Of a stretch of DNA of 64,000 bases, positions 22,623 through 32,416 are shown one piece after another. Each line of letters begins with the position of its first letter. The first letter of the stretch is position 1. The notes beneath the pieces were generated by a model, which saw only the letters and a program-made list of their open reading frames with translations, was not told where the DNA came from and did no database searches. Both the position numbers and the translations under genes were made by a program. This DNA is from Tetracladium setigerum (lineage: Eukaryota > Ascomycota > Leotiomycetes > Helotiales): NCBI GenBank assembly GCA_031472005.1, contig PZJY01000011.1, forward strand, positions 992,001 to 1,056,000, in the 5' to 3' direction.

Positions 22623-23759
22623 ATGCAAGAAGCACCACCACCTCCCCCACAATGCGAAGAGCTTCTGGGACCTCTACTCGCCTCACTACCAGCAGCATCG
22701 ATATCACCACAACCTCCTACCGCCCTCCTTCCACTGCTCTCTCCAATCCTACGCCAACGAGTCCAGCTTCTCTCTGGATCATCGAAAGACCCATGGCTCC
22801 CACTTCTCTGCTACGAGTCCGCGAAAGCCTCAAAGTTGGAGGCCGTGGTGAAGAATGAGCGGTTTGAACCCCATCCCGTTTCTGGACTGGTGGAAATAGA
22901 CTGGGAGAGTGAAGTGGGCATTCAATACAAGCGAGTCGACGAGGAAACTCTGCAAGCTCTGGTTACCCTGACAGACCTGGGACTGGCTGTCAAGCTAGTA
23001 TACTGTGTGAACGATGAAGGAGGCGGTGGAACTGGATGGAGGATAGGGGAAGTTTTGATTGAGGATTCCGCCAATTCATCATGGGGAGAGGCTACAATCA
23101 GCGCTGCAGAGAAAGCAGTCTTGACGACCTCCACCCGTCCTACAAATGGGAAACCTCCGACACCTGATTTGGAGGATGACGGAGACGACGATTACTGGGC
23201 ACAGTACGACGACACACCGGCGCAAACCCCAGGTCCAACCGATACCCGCCACGGTCACAATTCCACAACCGCTGCGAAGGCTGGCGGCGACGGCGCTACA
23301 GACGAGGACTCATACTACGCACAATACTCCTCTGTTCAGCCTGCACTGGACAACCACGACCCAGATGAAGCAGAGCAGAATGGAACGGTGGAATCCTCGC
23401 TCGGAAGAGACGAGATAACCACAGAGTTGCAGAGCCAGCTCTCCCACCCCGACCTACATAATACATCGGCGGCATGGTCTGACGATGTCACGGCTTCTCA
23501 CGATTCGGTGGCTCATCCACGCCCAACTAGTTCTAATGGAAGCAGTGGCTCAGACACCGTTGCGCGACTGGAGAGAGCTGCTGCTGAGGGACAAGCAGGG
23601 AGGGAAACGAGTGAGGTGGGGATTAAACAACATATTGGGACTAGTATCAAAAGTTTATGGCGACTAGCTAGGGTTGTTGGGATGGAGAGGGAGGAGTTTG
23701 AGAGAGTTGTGAGAACGGAGTTGGATTGTATTGCAATGATGGATGAGGATAGTAACTGA
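22623..23759 (+). CDS. Fungal protein of unknown function with paired YWAQY/YYAQY motifs
   Basis: Single-exon gene, 378 aa, function not recognised. The N-terminus is Pro-rich, followed by a compact domain of about 120 residues (LLSGSSKDPWLPLLCYESAKASKL then VSGLVEIDWESEVGIQYKR). A long acidic, low-complexity middle carries two related motifs, DDYWAQYDDTP (about residue 190) and DSYYAQYSSV (about 228). The C-terminal helix-rich segment has GIKQHIGTSIKSLWRLARV and ends with REEFERVVRTELD. The tail VGIKQHIGTSIKSLW looks like a conserved interaction module. No membrane segment or signal peptide. Start chosen at the first ATG of the long frame, just before the Pro run. Probably conserved among filamentous ascomycetes, but I cannot name it. 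Confidence 0.7.
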   Translation: MQEAPPPPPQCEELLGPLLASLPAASISPQPPTALLPLLSPILRQRVQLLSGSSKDPWLPLLCYESAKASKLEAVVKNERFEPHPVSGLVEIDWESEVGIQYKRVDEETLQALVTLTDLGLAVKLVYCVNDEGGGGTGWRIGEVLIEDSANSSWGEATISAAEKAVLTTSTRPTNGKPPTPDLEDDGDDDYWAQYDDTPAQTPGPTDTRHGHNSTTAAKAGGDGATDEDSYYAQYSSVQPALDNHDPDEAEQNGTVESSLGRDEITTELQSQLSHPDLHNTSAAWSDDVTASHDSVAHPRPTSSNGSSGSDTVARLERAAAEGQAGRETSEVGIKQHIGTSIKSLWRLARVVGMEREEFERVVRTELDCIAMMDEDSN

Positions 23760-24195
23760 CCATAATTTGTGTATGCATGGCTTTTTGGGAGTTATTACGA
23801 GCATTATTATAGGCGTATGGCATGTAGAGGAATGGACTATGTGGGATTCGTGAACTGTTAGGTCTCACTTCAAGTTTGTTCTAACTTTTCTGTGATTGAT
23901 CGTTTGAGAAGAATGACTTCCTGTCCAACATTGCTAATAAGATTGATTTAGGGAAATTGAGATCTTGGCTTTGGATGATGTTTTGAAATTCACGACTAAA
24001 AGCCGACATTCCTCTGAAATCATCTGCTAGTCTCAGCCGTTGTGGTAGAAATTCTTTTCCGGGCGATTCTGGGTCGTCTATCTACCTCACTTGCCTCAAG
24101 GAATGGTTCAAATGACCGGCTTCTATGCAAAAACAGAGCCTATTACGAGTATACAAATTAAAAGTTTTGACTATCCTCCTACAGCAGCTACTGGC
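23760..24195. other. Tail-to-tail 3' region
   Basis: About 430 bp, probable 3' UTRs of the flanking convergent genes; nothing else seen. Confidence 0.4.
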
Positions 24196-25987
24196 TTATT
24201 CAATGTCTTCACTTTCTGCAGCCTGCTTCTTTTCCCGATTCCAGAAATGTCTCAACACGAACAACATTCCTAACATGCTAACATCCAACGCAATTGCCCA
24301 GTTATATCCAATGAGATATCTTGGTGCATCGACAGTTTTCCATACGCTAGATAATCGTTAGTGAACATGTCCAACATATTTCCAGCCACTATCACAACTC
24401 CCATTCTCCCTCTCGGGCAGCCAATAGAAGAGATGGGTACTTACAATAAGGGAATCCAGGCTCCAAATGCATTTCCCACTGTGTTCATGGCACTGATAAC
24501 CAAGGCTCTCTCCTCCGCATTCCCAGCGCAAATTTCATTTGCCCAAGCATAAACCACTGCGGCAATTGCATTTGCAGTTCCACTCAGGAAGAAAGCAAAA
24601 TACTTCAATCCAACAGGCACGTTCCAGATAGCAAGCACCACTCCGGCAAAGATGTTCAAGCCAGCGGTGAGCGCAATGAGAAAGACTTTGGAATCATATG
24701 CGTCAGAGATGATGGCCCAGATGATGGTGCTGACAATCGTGACAGCCGGGATGGTGGAGGTAATTGTGTTGATGGATTCGACAGAGTGGCCAGTGGCTTT
24801 CAACCACAAGGGAAGACCGCTGTTGGAGGCAATACCATCTGCTTGACTGAAGAAGATGGCGAAAATTACGAGGATCCAAAAATGCCAACCCGACAAGATG
24901 TGCTTGATAACAGCGAGATTGAGCTGAGCGCGAGGTTCACGATCATCAGCCTTCATTCGGTCTTGCGCAAGTTGAATTTCTTCCTTGCTCAGGAAGTTGG
25001 AGGTAGGGTTTTCTGGAGTCCCGGGAAGCAGTATGAGCCCAAGAATAGCGATTGGGATCGTTGCTGCGAAACCTGAATGCAAAAGTCAGTGAACAGTCAT
25101 CTCCTAGAGTTACTATAGCTCACAGATGATATACAGCCATCTCCATCCCTCGAGGCCATGTATTCCGTTGAGAGATGAGTGAGCTCCTGCTTGAATATAG
25201 CTAGAACTCATACCTCCAACTTGAGCTGCGATGAAGAAGATGGCCCCACGACGAGTGAGTTCGGACTTCTTGTACCAGCATCCTAGATACCATTGCACCG
25301 CAGGCCAGAAGAAACCTCCAATAGCACCAATGAAGAAGCGGAACACGTAGAGCTGTGTCACGTTGCTTGCTTTGTATTGAACCAGTGTGAGAATTCCCCA
25401 GAGGAGATCAGCGGCTGGTAGAGCAAAGCGGACGGGGACTCGAGTCAACTAATTAAGTTAGATTGCGGTCTCATTTACAGGTGAGAATATAGAAATCAGT
25501 GCAAGAGAAACACAAGGTGTCTTACCAACAAAGTCAATGGAACTTGCATAACAAAAAAACCAACCCTAGCGGCATCCAAAGTAAGTATCCCTCTTCACAT
25601 TCAGCTACCAATATTTGGATTTCTCGGCACTTACATGTAGGCGGTATTCATATAATTCAACTCGTTTCCGTTCATCTTCAGACTTTCCTTCATTCCGCTC
25701 ACGTATGCTGTGCTGGTCGCTGATGTATCCAACACCTTAGCCCAGTGTGCCAAAAACAAAAATACGACAATCAACCCATCTAGTTTCAGAATCAAACGTC
25801 TCTCTTCAGGTGTATCTGTGGGAGAGAACCATTGATACCACGCTTGTCGTTGTGTGGCATCTCTAGGGACCTGGCCTGGACTGGTTGTTGAGAGGTCAAA
25901 TTTGGACTGCGATCCTGGCTTCGAGTCATCGAGAGAAGCTGCAGTAGCTGTTGTCTCGATGGGAGCTTTGGAGTCTAGGGTCGCCAT
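24196..25987 (-). CDS. MFS permease, anion:cation symporter type (pantothenate/allantoate/vitamin-like)
   Basis: Twelve-helix permease of the fungal Dal5/Liz1/TNA1-like group, about 498 aa. Exons (minus) are 25987-25635, 25565-25526, 25448-25124, 25072-24445 and 24346-24196, joining in frame; the second exon is only 40 nt. Landmarks: EERRLILKLDGLIVVFLFLAHW, MNTAYM (splice) VGFFVMQVPLTLLLTRVPVR, FRFFIGAIGGFFWPAVQWYLG with WYKKSELTRRGAIFF, PGTPENP at the central loop, and YAWANEICAGNAEERALV with NTVGNAFGAWIPL in the second half, the family's typical signature. Substrate within the group (pantothenate, biotin, nicotinate, allantoate) cannot be decided. The start at 25987 follows family length; an in-frame ATG at 26062 would add 25 residues. 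Confidence 0.88.
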
Positions 25988-27642
25988 TTTGTTGGCCTCG
26001 AGCTTGGAGTATTCCGGGCACTTGAGGGAAGGGTCTGATGGAAAGCAAAGGACGGCGAGCAAGCAACGTTTTCTGGGACTAATAAATACTTATGTAGGAA
26101 TCATGGAGTGGAGTTTGATTCCAGTCTCCTCCAGATATATCGACCCAAATCTGTGGAATTCATCATAATGATCCATTCTTTTCAATCTCATCACATCCAC
26201 TCTTCAAGACAAACATCCTGACATGATGGTTTCCTGCGAACCATAATTCTAGAAAATGATAACGTCAATTCGAACGCCGTTGACGTGCTCTATGCCGACT
26301 CCATTCAGAGGTAACCTACCATTTAAGCATGGTTAAAATCGGATGTTTTTGTTCCATCGATATTGGACGGCTTTGCCCTGGTGTGCTCATAAGTGGGTAT
26401 GGAGGGGAGGGATTTCCTCATTCGAAGAGTGGAATAATCCCAACACAGTAAAAGACATCTAGATAAAACTTTAACCAAGTCATCTTATTGACTTCACAGA
26501 CCATCAAAATTCAGCGATCTCGGAATAAACCGAGAAAAATCTTATTGTTATGCCTCGTACCATGGATGTCCTTGAGGCTTGACTCTCGAGTCGTCGAAAC
26601 AGTCGTATCAAACTCATCCTTCATTTCACACATCATCTAGATTGGTCAAAAAAATCCGAAGAGGCTCACGAACCGGAGAAACAACCATGCCAAGTTGGAA
26701 GAGGCTCCACGAAACAGGGCTTATGAACGCCTTGGTATCATAGTTCCTGACTCGTCGCAACTTAAGCATTGAGGTGGACGCTCAAAAAACGTGGAAGTTG
26801 TATCCCCACTTGTGATGGTGGGGATATTGGGTCTTTCGTCGATTACGACATTTGATTGGGAGGCATCGTGATTGGGAGACTGATCACTATTGGAAAATGA
26901 GTATTGAGTACTCAAGAGGGAATTTCGAAGAAAGCAAAGAATGTTGATGAAGTGGCGAGGAACCAAGATTTAGAATCAGTGCGCTTTTTTGTACTGAAAT
27001 GTACGTCAGACATAAACAGAATCTGAAAGTTGCGCATCAAACAGGGTTACCATGATTGAAGGTTCTGATCGAATATTCTCATTATCAAACTCAAAAATCC
27101 AAATTCTTAAGTATGATCGTGACTGCTTTGATGTAGTTGCAGTTTGGCTCTGCACTCTTGCCTGAGCATCACTGAAGAATTCCCAGAATCAAGAGTGTGT
27201 TACATACATGTTACATACATCTCATCATTGATTGAAGGGATATAAAGTAATGTAGCAACTTCTATCCAAATCTACTGAGATGGATCAGTATATTTTGTTG
27301 AATGTATCTCTTCTTCCCGATGATTAGCTGGTACATCACGTGAACAATTGGCAAGTAAGAAGTTCGCTCTGAGTGGGCATGTGAAAAAGAAATGTTAGAA
27401 AAGAAAACGGAGAGAGGGAGAGATTTGACAATAACAAGATGTTTTGAAGGTCTCCGAGCATAACATAGGTTGTACAGATATACACTCGCGATTGTTGCAA
27501 GAAAAGAAAGGTACTATCGCTCTGCCTCCTAGCGCAGAAGGAACGACTCTACGATTGAAAGGCATTCAACAAAATAGATTTCAGAAAGCTTTTGATATTT
27601 TAAACAAAGGTAGCAACAAGTGACAAGCTTAATCAACCCTTC
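25988..27642. other. Gene-poor AT-rich spacer
   Basis: About 1.65 kb without an assignable gene. It holds the promoter of the permease and short low-information open frames. A small duplicated word (TTACATACATG / TTACATACATC) lies near 27210-27230. No transposon ends or tRNA seen before 28026. Confidence 0.4.
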
Positions 27643-27972
27643 TTAGATCTTGTCGGTGACGTCTGCACAAGAGACAAGACCTTCAACAATGGAAAGCATA
27701 TCTCGCTTAATTCTTTCAACATGAAAACGCTCTTGCACTACAAACAAAAGAAAGGCAAAATTTGGCCAAAATCCCCCAATTTTCTATAACCAGAAACAAA
27801 GACTTGCTTTGACTGGTTCCATTCCTTCCATCTGTATTCAAGTCACAAAAGTCCCCATGTCCCGGAGGTTGTGCGTGCCCCACCGCAGTGCGTGACTCAA
27901 AGAGGCGAGTGAGCCCACACATTCACCTTGCCCCCCTTGATACCGGTATAATTCAAGATAAGCAAGAACTCT
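27643..27972 (-). CDS. Doubtful small spliced coding region upstream of the tRNA
   Basis: On the minus strand a segment (about 27972-27927) reads LIDERVLAYLELYRYQGGQ. It can be joined through a GTGAAT..TTTGTAG intron (27926-27738, 189 nt) to VQERFHVERIKRDMLSIVEG and on to LVSCADVTDKI plus a stop at 27643. The peptide looks protein-like and the splice keeps frame. However, there is no start codon in this frame before a stop near 27980, and the tRNA gene lies immediately beyond. It could be the tail of a decayed gene, a small unannotated gene with a different start (ATGAAAGAG at about 27976 in another frame), or chance. I do not recognise it. Confidence 0.2.
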
Positions 27973-28025
27973 TTCATCAATCAGCAAACAACAGCTTTAA
28001 CAAGCTTCGTTTGTAATACAGTATA

Positions 28026-28097
28026 AGCACTGTGGCGCAGTGGAAGCGCGCGGGGCTCATAACCCCGATGTCCCTAGATCGAAACTAGGCAGTGCTA
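28026..28097 (+). tRNA. tRNA-iMet(CAT): Initiator tRNA-Met (anticodon CAT)
   Basis: A 72-nt intronless cloverleaf. The acceptor AGCACTG pairs with CAGTGCT (A1:U72), discriminator A. The D arm is GCGC/GCGC with loop AGTGGAA. The anticodon stem CGGGG/CCCCG encloses loop CTCATAA (CAT). The T arm is CCTAG/CTAGG with loop ATCGAAA. The A1:U72 pair, the three G:C pairs at the base of the anticodon stem and A54/A60 in the T loop (AUCGAAA rather than TTCRANN) are eukaryotic initiator hallmarks, so this is the initiator and not the elongator. Internal A and B boxes (TGGCGCAGTGG; GATCGAAAC) serve as the RNA polymerase III promoter. Confidence 0.97.
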
Positions 28098-28110
28098 CAA
28101 CTCAAATTTC

Positions 28111-28116
28111 TTTTTT
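28111..28116 (+). terminator. RNA polymerase III terminator
   Basis: A T6 run 14 nt downstream of the mature tRNA 3' end, the normal position and form of a Pol III terminator. A longer T run follows at about 28137. Confidence 0.75.
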
Positions 28117-28713
28117 GGTCTTCTCGGCCATGTTAATTTTTTTTTAAATATTGTTTTCAATTGGAAATTTTGGCTGTTGTCTGAGTGATAATTTTTGCCT
28201 TTTGCTAAATGCTTCCTTTGAGGCTTATGTTGATGAGTTGAGAGGCGGAGGGGACCGAATAAATGGGACTAAGCGAGAAATATATGGAGTCTATGAAGAT
28301 TGAAAGTGTTCAGTCTTTTCTAATGGGAAGAACTTCATACAAGGTTCTCTTGGCTTTTGCGCAAATAAAACCAAAACAATTCTTCTGTTCATGTCATTGA
28401 TACTACAGAGCCGTGTTCGTAAGCCCCTGTTCTCCTCTGAAGACGGCGAGTTTAGAAATCAATTCTATGATGTCCTCTTTATTTCATTGTATTTACGATA
28501 CAATTTAGGCACGAGTGACAAGGGAACATCTCGCAATAGAGTAGCCCAAATGTTTTAGAGACGAAATAATTCCATTCCAAGAAGTCCGAAGACTTCGGAT
28601 CATGTTACAGACGCATTCGCTAATCTCAAACCATTTAAGTGACTACTCTTGGTAACCACCGTCCGCTTTTCCCCTAACGTTACAAACCGCCGTCTTCATA
28701 CCTCATCTCTCAT
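28117..28713. other. Spacer between tRNA and PMT4 3' end
   Basis: About 600 bp AT-rich; the last part is probably the PMT4 3' UTR. Nothing else recognised. Confidence 0.4.
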
Positions 28714-31122
28714 CTATTTTGCAAAGTGAAGATCATATCCCAACCACTTTCTTGCATTGACTTCAGCTATGCTCAAACCTGGGTATCCATAGGTCAATGG
28801 CAAGAAGAAGTACCATCCTCCAATGATGATGGTGATGATAACACCAGCAGCAGCCCAAGAAGGTAGAAGATTCTGACCGGCGAGCTTTTCTCTTGCTGGC
28901 AGGTGCTTGGCGACGATGCCCTTCTTTCTTGGGGTGGCGGGATCTTCTAAGATCGGCTCAACGTTGAAGACAAACTCGAGAAGAGCACCCGCAACAAGTG
29001 CCGAGGCGAGATGGGCGGGTAGGTAATGATGCAAGAACAATTGTCGACCCATGAGATAGAAAGGAAGGTAATGAGTAGCCCATGCGAGGAAGAAGAATCC
29101 AGTGGAGTTGTAGAGACGAGCTCGAGTACCTAGGAACATTAGATATATTCCAAAAGAAGGAAATTTAGACTTACGAGAATCCAAGGCATCAACACCACGT
29201 CTGAGCGATAATCGATCGGCAGCAAGAATGCCAGCGTAAACAGCCAACAGGCTACTAGCCAACCACCAACCAATGGGGTTACCTAAGAAGTAGATTTGTT
29301 GACGGGTATCATTTTGTGTCCAGAAGCTGACACCTCTCAATAGGAAAGGCCACATGAATGGCTGACTAGCATAAGGATGACTGCTGGTCAGAGCATTGTT
29401 GTGATAGAACATAGCTCGCTGTAACTCAAACCACTTCCTGAGGAATGGTAGAGACTTGACCTTACGCTCTTCCTTGATCAAGCGAGGGCTACCTTCTGGA
29501 ATTGATGGAATCTCATCAACAAACCAGATGTTGGAGGTTTGACCCAAATTCTTGTTTCCGTTGATTTCCTGTTGCTTAAATGCCCAATCTGGGAGAGGGG
29601 TTGTGTGGGTCCACAAGGCAACCTTACTGGGGTAATGAAGGAGTTTGAACTGGCCAGAAAGACTTCTGAATTCTTGTCCAGCCTTTCCATTCTCAATTCT
29701 GATCTCAAACAGAGAATCATTTTGACGGGTGCTATAAGCATCCTCGACGGACACAGTGGTGAACTCTTGGTTGGTTGGGTAATATGGTGAAGCAACATCA
29801 TGTGAAAGAAGCATTGTGTTTGTGACAATATGTCTTAATCTGACCAAATCGTTGTTCTTGACAACATGACCAAGAACATTGTCATTGACGGCAGGCACAA
29901 TTTCCCAGTGATTGTTGGCATCGGCGTATGGATATCCGGTTACTTGTTGTCCTTGACTAGACACTCTGCCATCGTCATATCTCAAAGGGTACTTGTCGGG
30001 GTGACTGTGAAGATATCCAGAGGTCTCCTTGTGTTTGATTTGAATATGGTCGTAGTAGTTGATGACAACAGAGTTCTGGGTCATAACATTATCGCTCAAA
30101 GTCTCCTGGAATTCAGGAGACATGAAATCATCACCAGGACCAGATCGATACAAGATGGCAAAGTGAACCTGGAACCAGAACAGGTAGAAGAAGAATGGCA
30201 CAACGATCAGCGCAAAAGCCCGGGCGGCAAAATGCTTGGTGAAATCGGGCAGACTCAAGGCTCCTTGACGGCGGTTGACATCCAAGAGACCCCAAAGGTC
30301 AATTGCAACCGCAGATCCAATGGTTACAAACGCAAACAACCCCACATATTTTGTCGAAATAACGCAGCTCAGAGCGAAACCAGTAAGCAAGAGCCACTTC
30401 CACCATTTCCTACCGAAAGGCTCGTGTCGAAGCTTGTAGAACTTAATATAGCACAACAAACTACAGGCCATAGCGAAAACTAGCGTAGCATCGAGGAGAA
30501 TAAGGCGGGTTTGGCCGATGTGAGCGTTGTCGAAGAGGACCAAAGCTGCAGACAAAATGCAAGCAGGGAGGGTGTAACCAGATTCCCACATGATGTCAAA
30601 GACCACAGGAATTGTCAATGCACCCAAAATAGCTGGAAGCGCACGGTATGCGACATATGGGACCTTGTTGGTGATGTAAGAATCACCAATGTTCTCAAAG
30701 TGGAAGCGTCCATCATATCCCACAAACCATCCCATCAGCGCGAAGAGAAGCTTTCCAAAGGGTGGATGAACATCGAAGAAGTAGGTTCGCTCGAGGTAAT
30801 AAGATGCAAACTGTTCCAAAGTGTCAGTGAAGCTTCCCCGGGGTTGGGAGGTCCTTTTTACCTTTCCAAAATGCACCTCATCAAACACAACCTCGTTTGG
30901 ATGGCTGATCCCCCAGAACCTTGTGACAAAGGCCAGTATGGTAATCAGCGTGATAGCAATCCGATAATCCCATTCAGGGCCGCCCTTGGCCAAATTCGCC
31001 TTTACTAAACGATCCAGCTCGTCATCCTTCGCCGGTATAGGGGTTGTGATTGCTGTGGGCGACGATGCCTTCGCAGGAGCCGTGGCATCCTTCCGCTTGC
31101 GTACGGAGCCTGTTTGTGACAT
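28714..31122 (-). CDS. PMT4: Dolichyl-phosphate-mannose protein O-mannosyltransferase, PMT4 family
   Basis: ER multi-spanning enzyme that transfers mannose from dolichyl-phosphate mannose to Ser/Thr of secretory proteins; cell-wall and membrane glycoproteins are the usual substrates of this subfamily. Exons (minus) are 31122-30862, 30810-29175 and 29129-28714, about 770 aa; introns are 51 and 45 nt. The catalytic Asp-Glu is in VVFDEVHFGK; YFFDVHPPFGKLLFAL and GRFHFENIGDSYI follow. The HPPF (not HPPL) form favours PMT4 over PMT1/PMT2, by analogy with animal POMT1. Three MIR repeats lie in the luminal loop (about residues 325-510; for example HSHPDKYPL and HWEIVPAV). Further helices end with LTYGYPGLS. 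The first intron is in frame and stop-free, so retention would insert 17 residues. Confidence 0.9.
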   Translation of the reverse strand: MSQTGSVRKRKDATAPAKASSPTAITTPIPAKDDELDRLVKANLAKGGPEWDYRIAITLITILAFVTRFWGISHPNEVVFDEVHFGKVKRTSQPRGSFTDTLEQFASYYLERTYFFDVHPPFGKLLFALMGWFVGYDGRFHFENIGDSYITNKVPYVAYRALPAILGALTIPVVFDIMWESGYTLPACILSAALVLFDNAHIGQTRLILLDATLVFAMACSLLCYIKFYKLRHEPFGRKWWKWLLLTGFALSCVISTKYVGLFAFVTIGSAVAIDLWGLLDVNRRQGALSLPDFTKHFAARAFALIVVPFFFYLFWFQVHFAILYRSGPGDDFMSPEFQETLSDNVMTQNSVVINYYDHIQIKHKETSGYLHSHPDKYPLRYDDGRVSSQGQQVTGYPYADANNHWEIVPAVNDNVLGHVVKNNDLVRLRHIVTNTMLLSHDVASPYYPTNQEFTTVSVEDAYSTRQNDSLFEIRIENGKAGQEFRSLSGQFKLLHYPSKVALWTHTTPLPDWAFKQQEINGNKNLGQTSNIWFVDEIPSIPEGSPRLIKEERKVKSLPFLRKWFELQRAMFYHNNALTSSHPYASQPFMWPFLLRGVSFWTQNDTRQQIYFLGNPIGWWLASSLLAVYAGILAADRLSLRRGVDALDSRKSKFPSFGIYLMFLGTRARLYNSTGFFFLAWATHYLPFYLMGRQLFLHHYLPAHLASALVAGALLEFVFNVEPILEDPATPRKKGIVAKHLPAREKLAGQNLLPSWAAAGVIITIIIGGWYFFLPLTYGYPGLSIAEVNARKWLGYDLHFAK

Positions 31123-31755
31123 TTCGAATGTCCGCGATCAAAAAAAAAGAACTGAAGATATAGATTGTCAGTAGGCAGTTCACCGAGATCGCATCAGCGT
31201 TGGGTGTTGGAATAAGGAGACTGTGGGAATAGCTATGTATAAAGTATTAGCTCGTGTTTTGGGGAACTTACAATAAATTACTGAACCAGAGAGATTCAAA
31301 GAGTGTAAGAAAAGAGCATTGACCGGTGAACGCGATCAAGAGGCAAAGTTGTTCTTCTCAGGAGTGTGGGGAAGGGAGTTGAGGGAGCTTCTAAAAAGTG
31401 TCGTGTTCAAAAGACTAGCGTGTCCCAAATACCCATTTGGAAATGGCCAGGGGTAGGTAGGGACTGGATAATGTTACGAAATCACGACGCTGTTGGGAGA
31501 TTGTGAAAGCTCTTCAACATGGAAAATAAGTCGACTAGCTAGGTTTCCATTCAACTTTACGGTCATGTAAATTCGAGAAAAACGAGTCCCATCCGCTCAA
31601 AAGCTCTGGAGGAAAACGTCCTTCCATATCCGGTCATCACGTGCTCTAAACTTGGCACCATTGACCCCAGGCGGCCTAGAGATGGATAACTTTCAAGAAG
31701 TGACATAAACTGACGACATTTTCAAAATTTACGGATCCCAGACGGATAGAGGTCA
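31123..31755. promoter_or_regulatory. Divergent promoter region, PMT4 / RidA
   Basis: About 630 bp between divergent starts, with an A-run at 31141-31149 just upstream of PMT4. No named regulatory site recognised. Confidence 0.4.
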
Positions 31756-32367
31756 ATGGCGTTGTCTTTAAGGACCACCTCCTTTCTGAGGACCTCCGGC
31801 AGGTTCCTGAATCAAGCCAGCCTTTTTCCTGCTTCTCAACCTCACATCCGAAGCCTTCAAGCTCAAGCACGCCAGATATCTGCAGATATGAAGCCAATTC
31901 TCAGTAACAAAGCTATGCCACGTGATTACCCCCTTCTATACTTATCCGAACACCATTCTAACCCCTTCACAGCTGTTGGTCCTTATGTGAGTTCTCGAGA
32001 ATCTACTAAAGCCTTCCTGCTTCCGAGGCTGATAGTTTGCTTCAAGTCACAAGCCATCAAAACATCTCATGCAATCTATTGTTCGGGGCAGCTCCCAGCC
32101 GATGCGGATGGCAACATTGTCCAAGGCAACATGGGAGATCGAACCAGAGCATGTCTCCAAGCCCTTTCCGCAGTCCTGGATGAAGCAGGCTCGTCTCTCG
32201 ATAAAGTCGTCAAGGTACAAGTCTTCCTAACCAGCATGCACGATTTCGCGGAAATGAATAAGGAGTATGAAAAGTGGATTAAGCACAAGCCAGCAAGAAG
32301 TTGTGTAGCTGTCTATCAGCTGCCAAAGAGTGTTGACATCGAGATTGAGTGCATTGCGCTTCCTTGA
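31756..32367 (+). CDS. MMF1: RidA/YjgF (MMF1/HMF1) family protein, predicted mitochondrial, with a 14-nt exon
   Basis: Reactive-intermediate deaminase family: hydrolyses 2-aminoacrylate-type enamines or imines and maintains branched-chain amino acid metabolism in mitochondria. About 166 aa. Exons are 31756-31921, 31973-31986 (only 14 nt) and 32047-32367; introns are 51 and 60 nt. Splicing yields MPPVGPYSQAIKTSHAIYCS, matching the family's PVGPYSQA signature, which is absent if either intron is retained. The N-terminus (SLRTTSFLRTSGRFLNQASL) is a likely mitochondrial presequence. GQLPADADGN, NLKAVLDEAG-like helix QALSAVLDEAGSSLDKV, the Arg in KPARSCVAVYQLP and the final VDIEIECIALP (catalytic Glu) are all present. 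Its stop lies only 49 bp from the stop of the convergent galactonate dehydratase gene. Confidence 0.92.
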   Translation: MALSLRTTSFLRTSGRFLNQASLFPASQPHIRSLQAQARQISADMKPILSNKAMPRDYPLLYLSEHHSNPFTAVGPYVSSRESTKAFLLPRLIVCFKSQAIKTSHAIYCSGQLPADADGNIVQGNMGDRTRACLQALSAVLDEAGSSLDKVVKVQVFLTSMHDFAEMNKEYEKWIKHKPARSCVAVYQLPKSVDIEIECIALP

Positions 32368-32416
32368 AGCGAAATCTAGATCAATTCATTCTAACTATTT
32401 GATACGTTTTGTCCAA

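Noticed and set aside
28026..28097. Elongator tRNA-Met
   Set aside because: A1:U72, the G:C-rich anticodon stem base and the ATCGAAA T loop identify the initiator form.
28714..31122. PMT1 or PMT2 family assignment
   Set aside because: HPPF in place of HPPL, and the IGDSY segment, point to the PMT4/POMT1 branch, though this rests on memory of family motifs.
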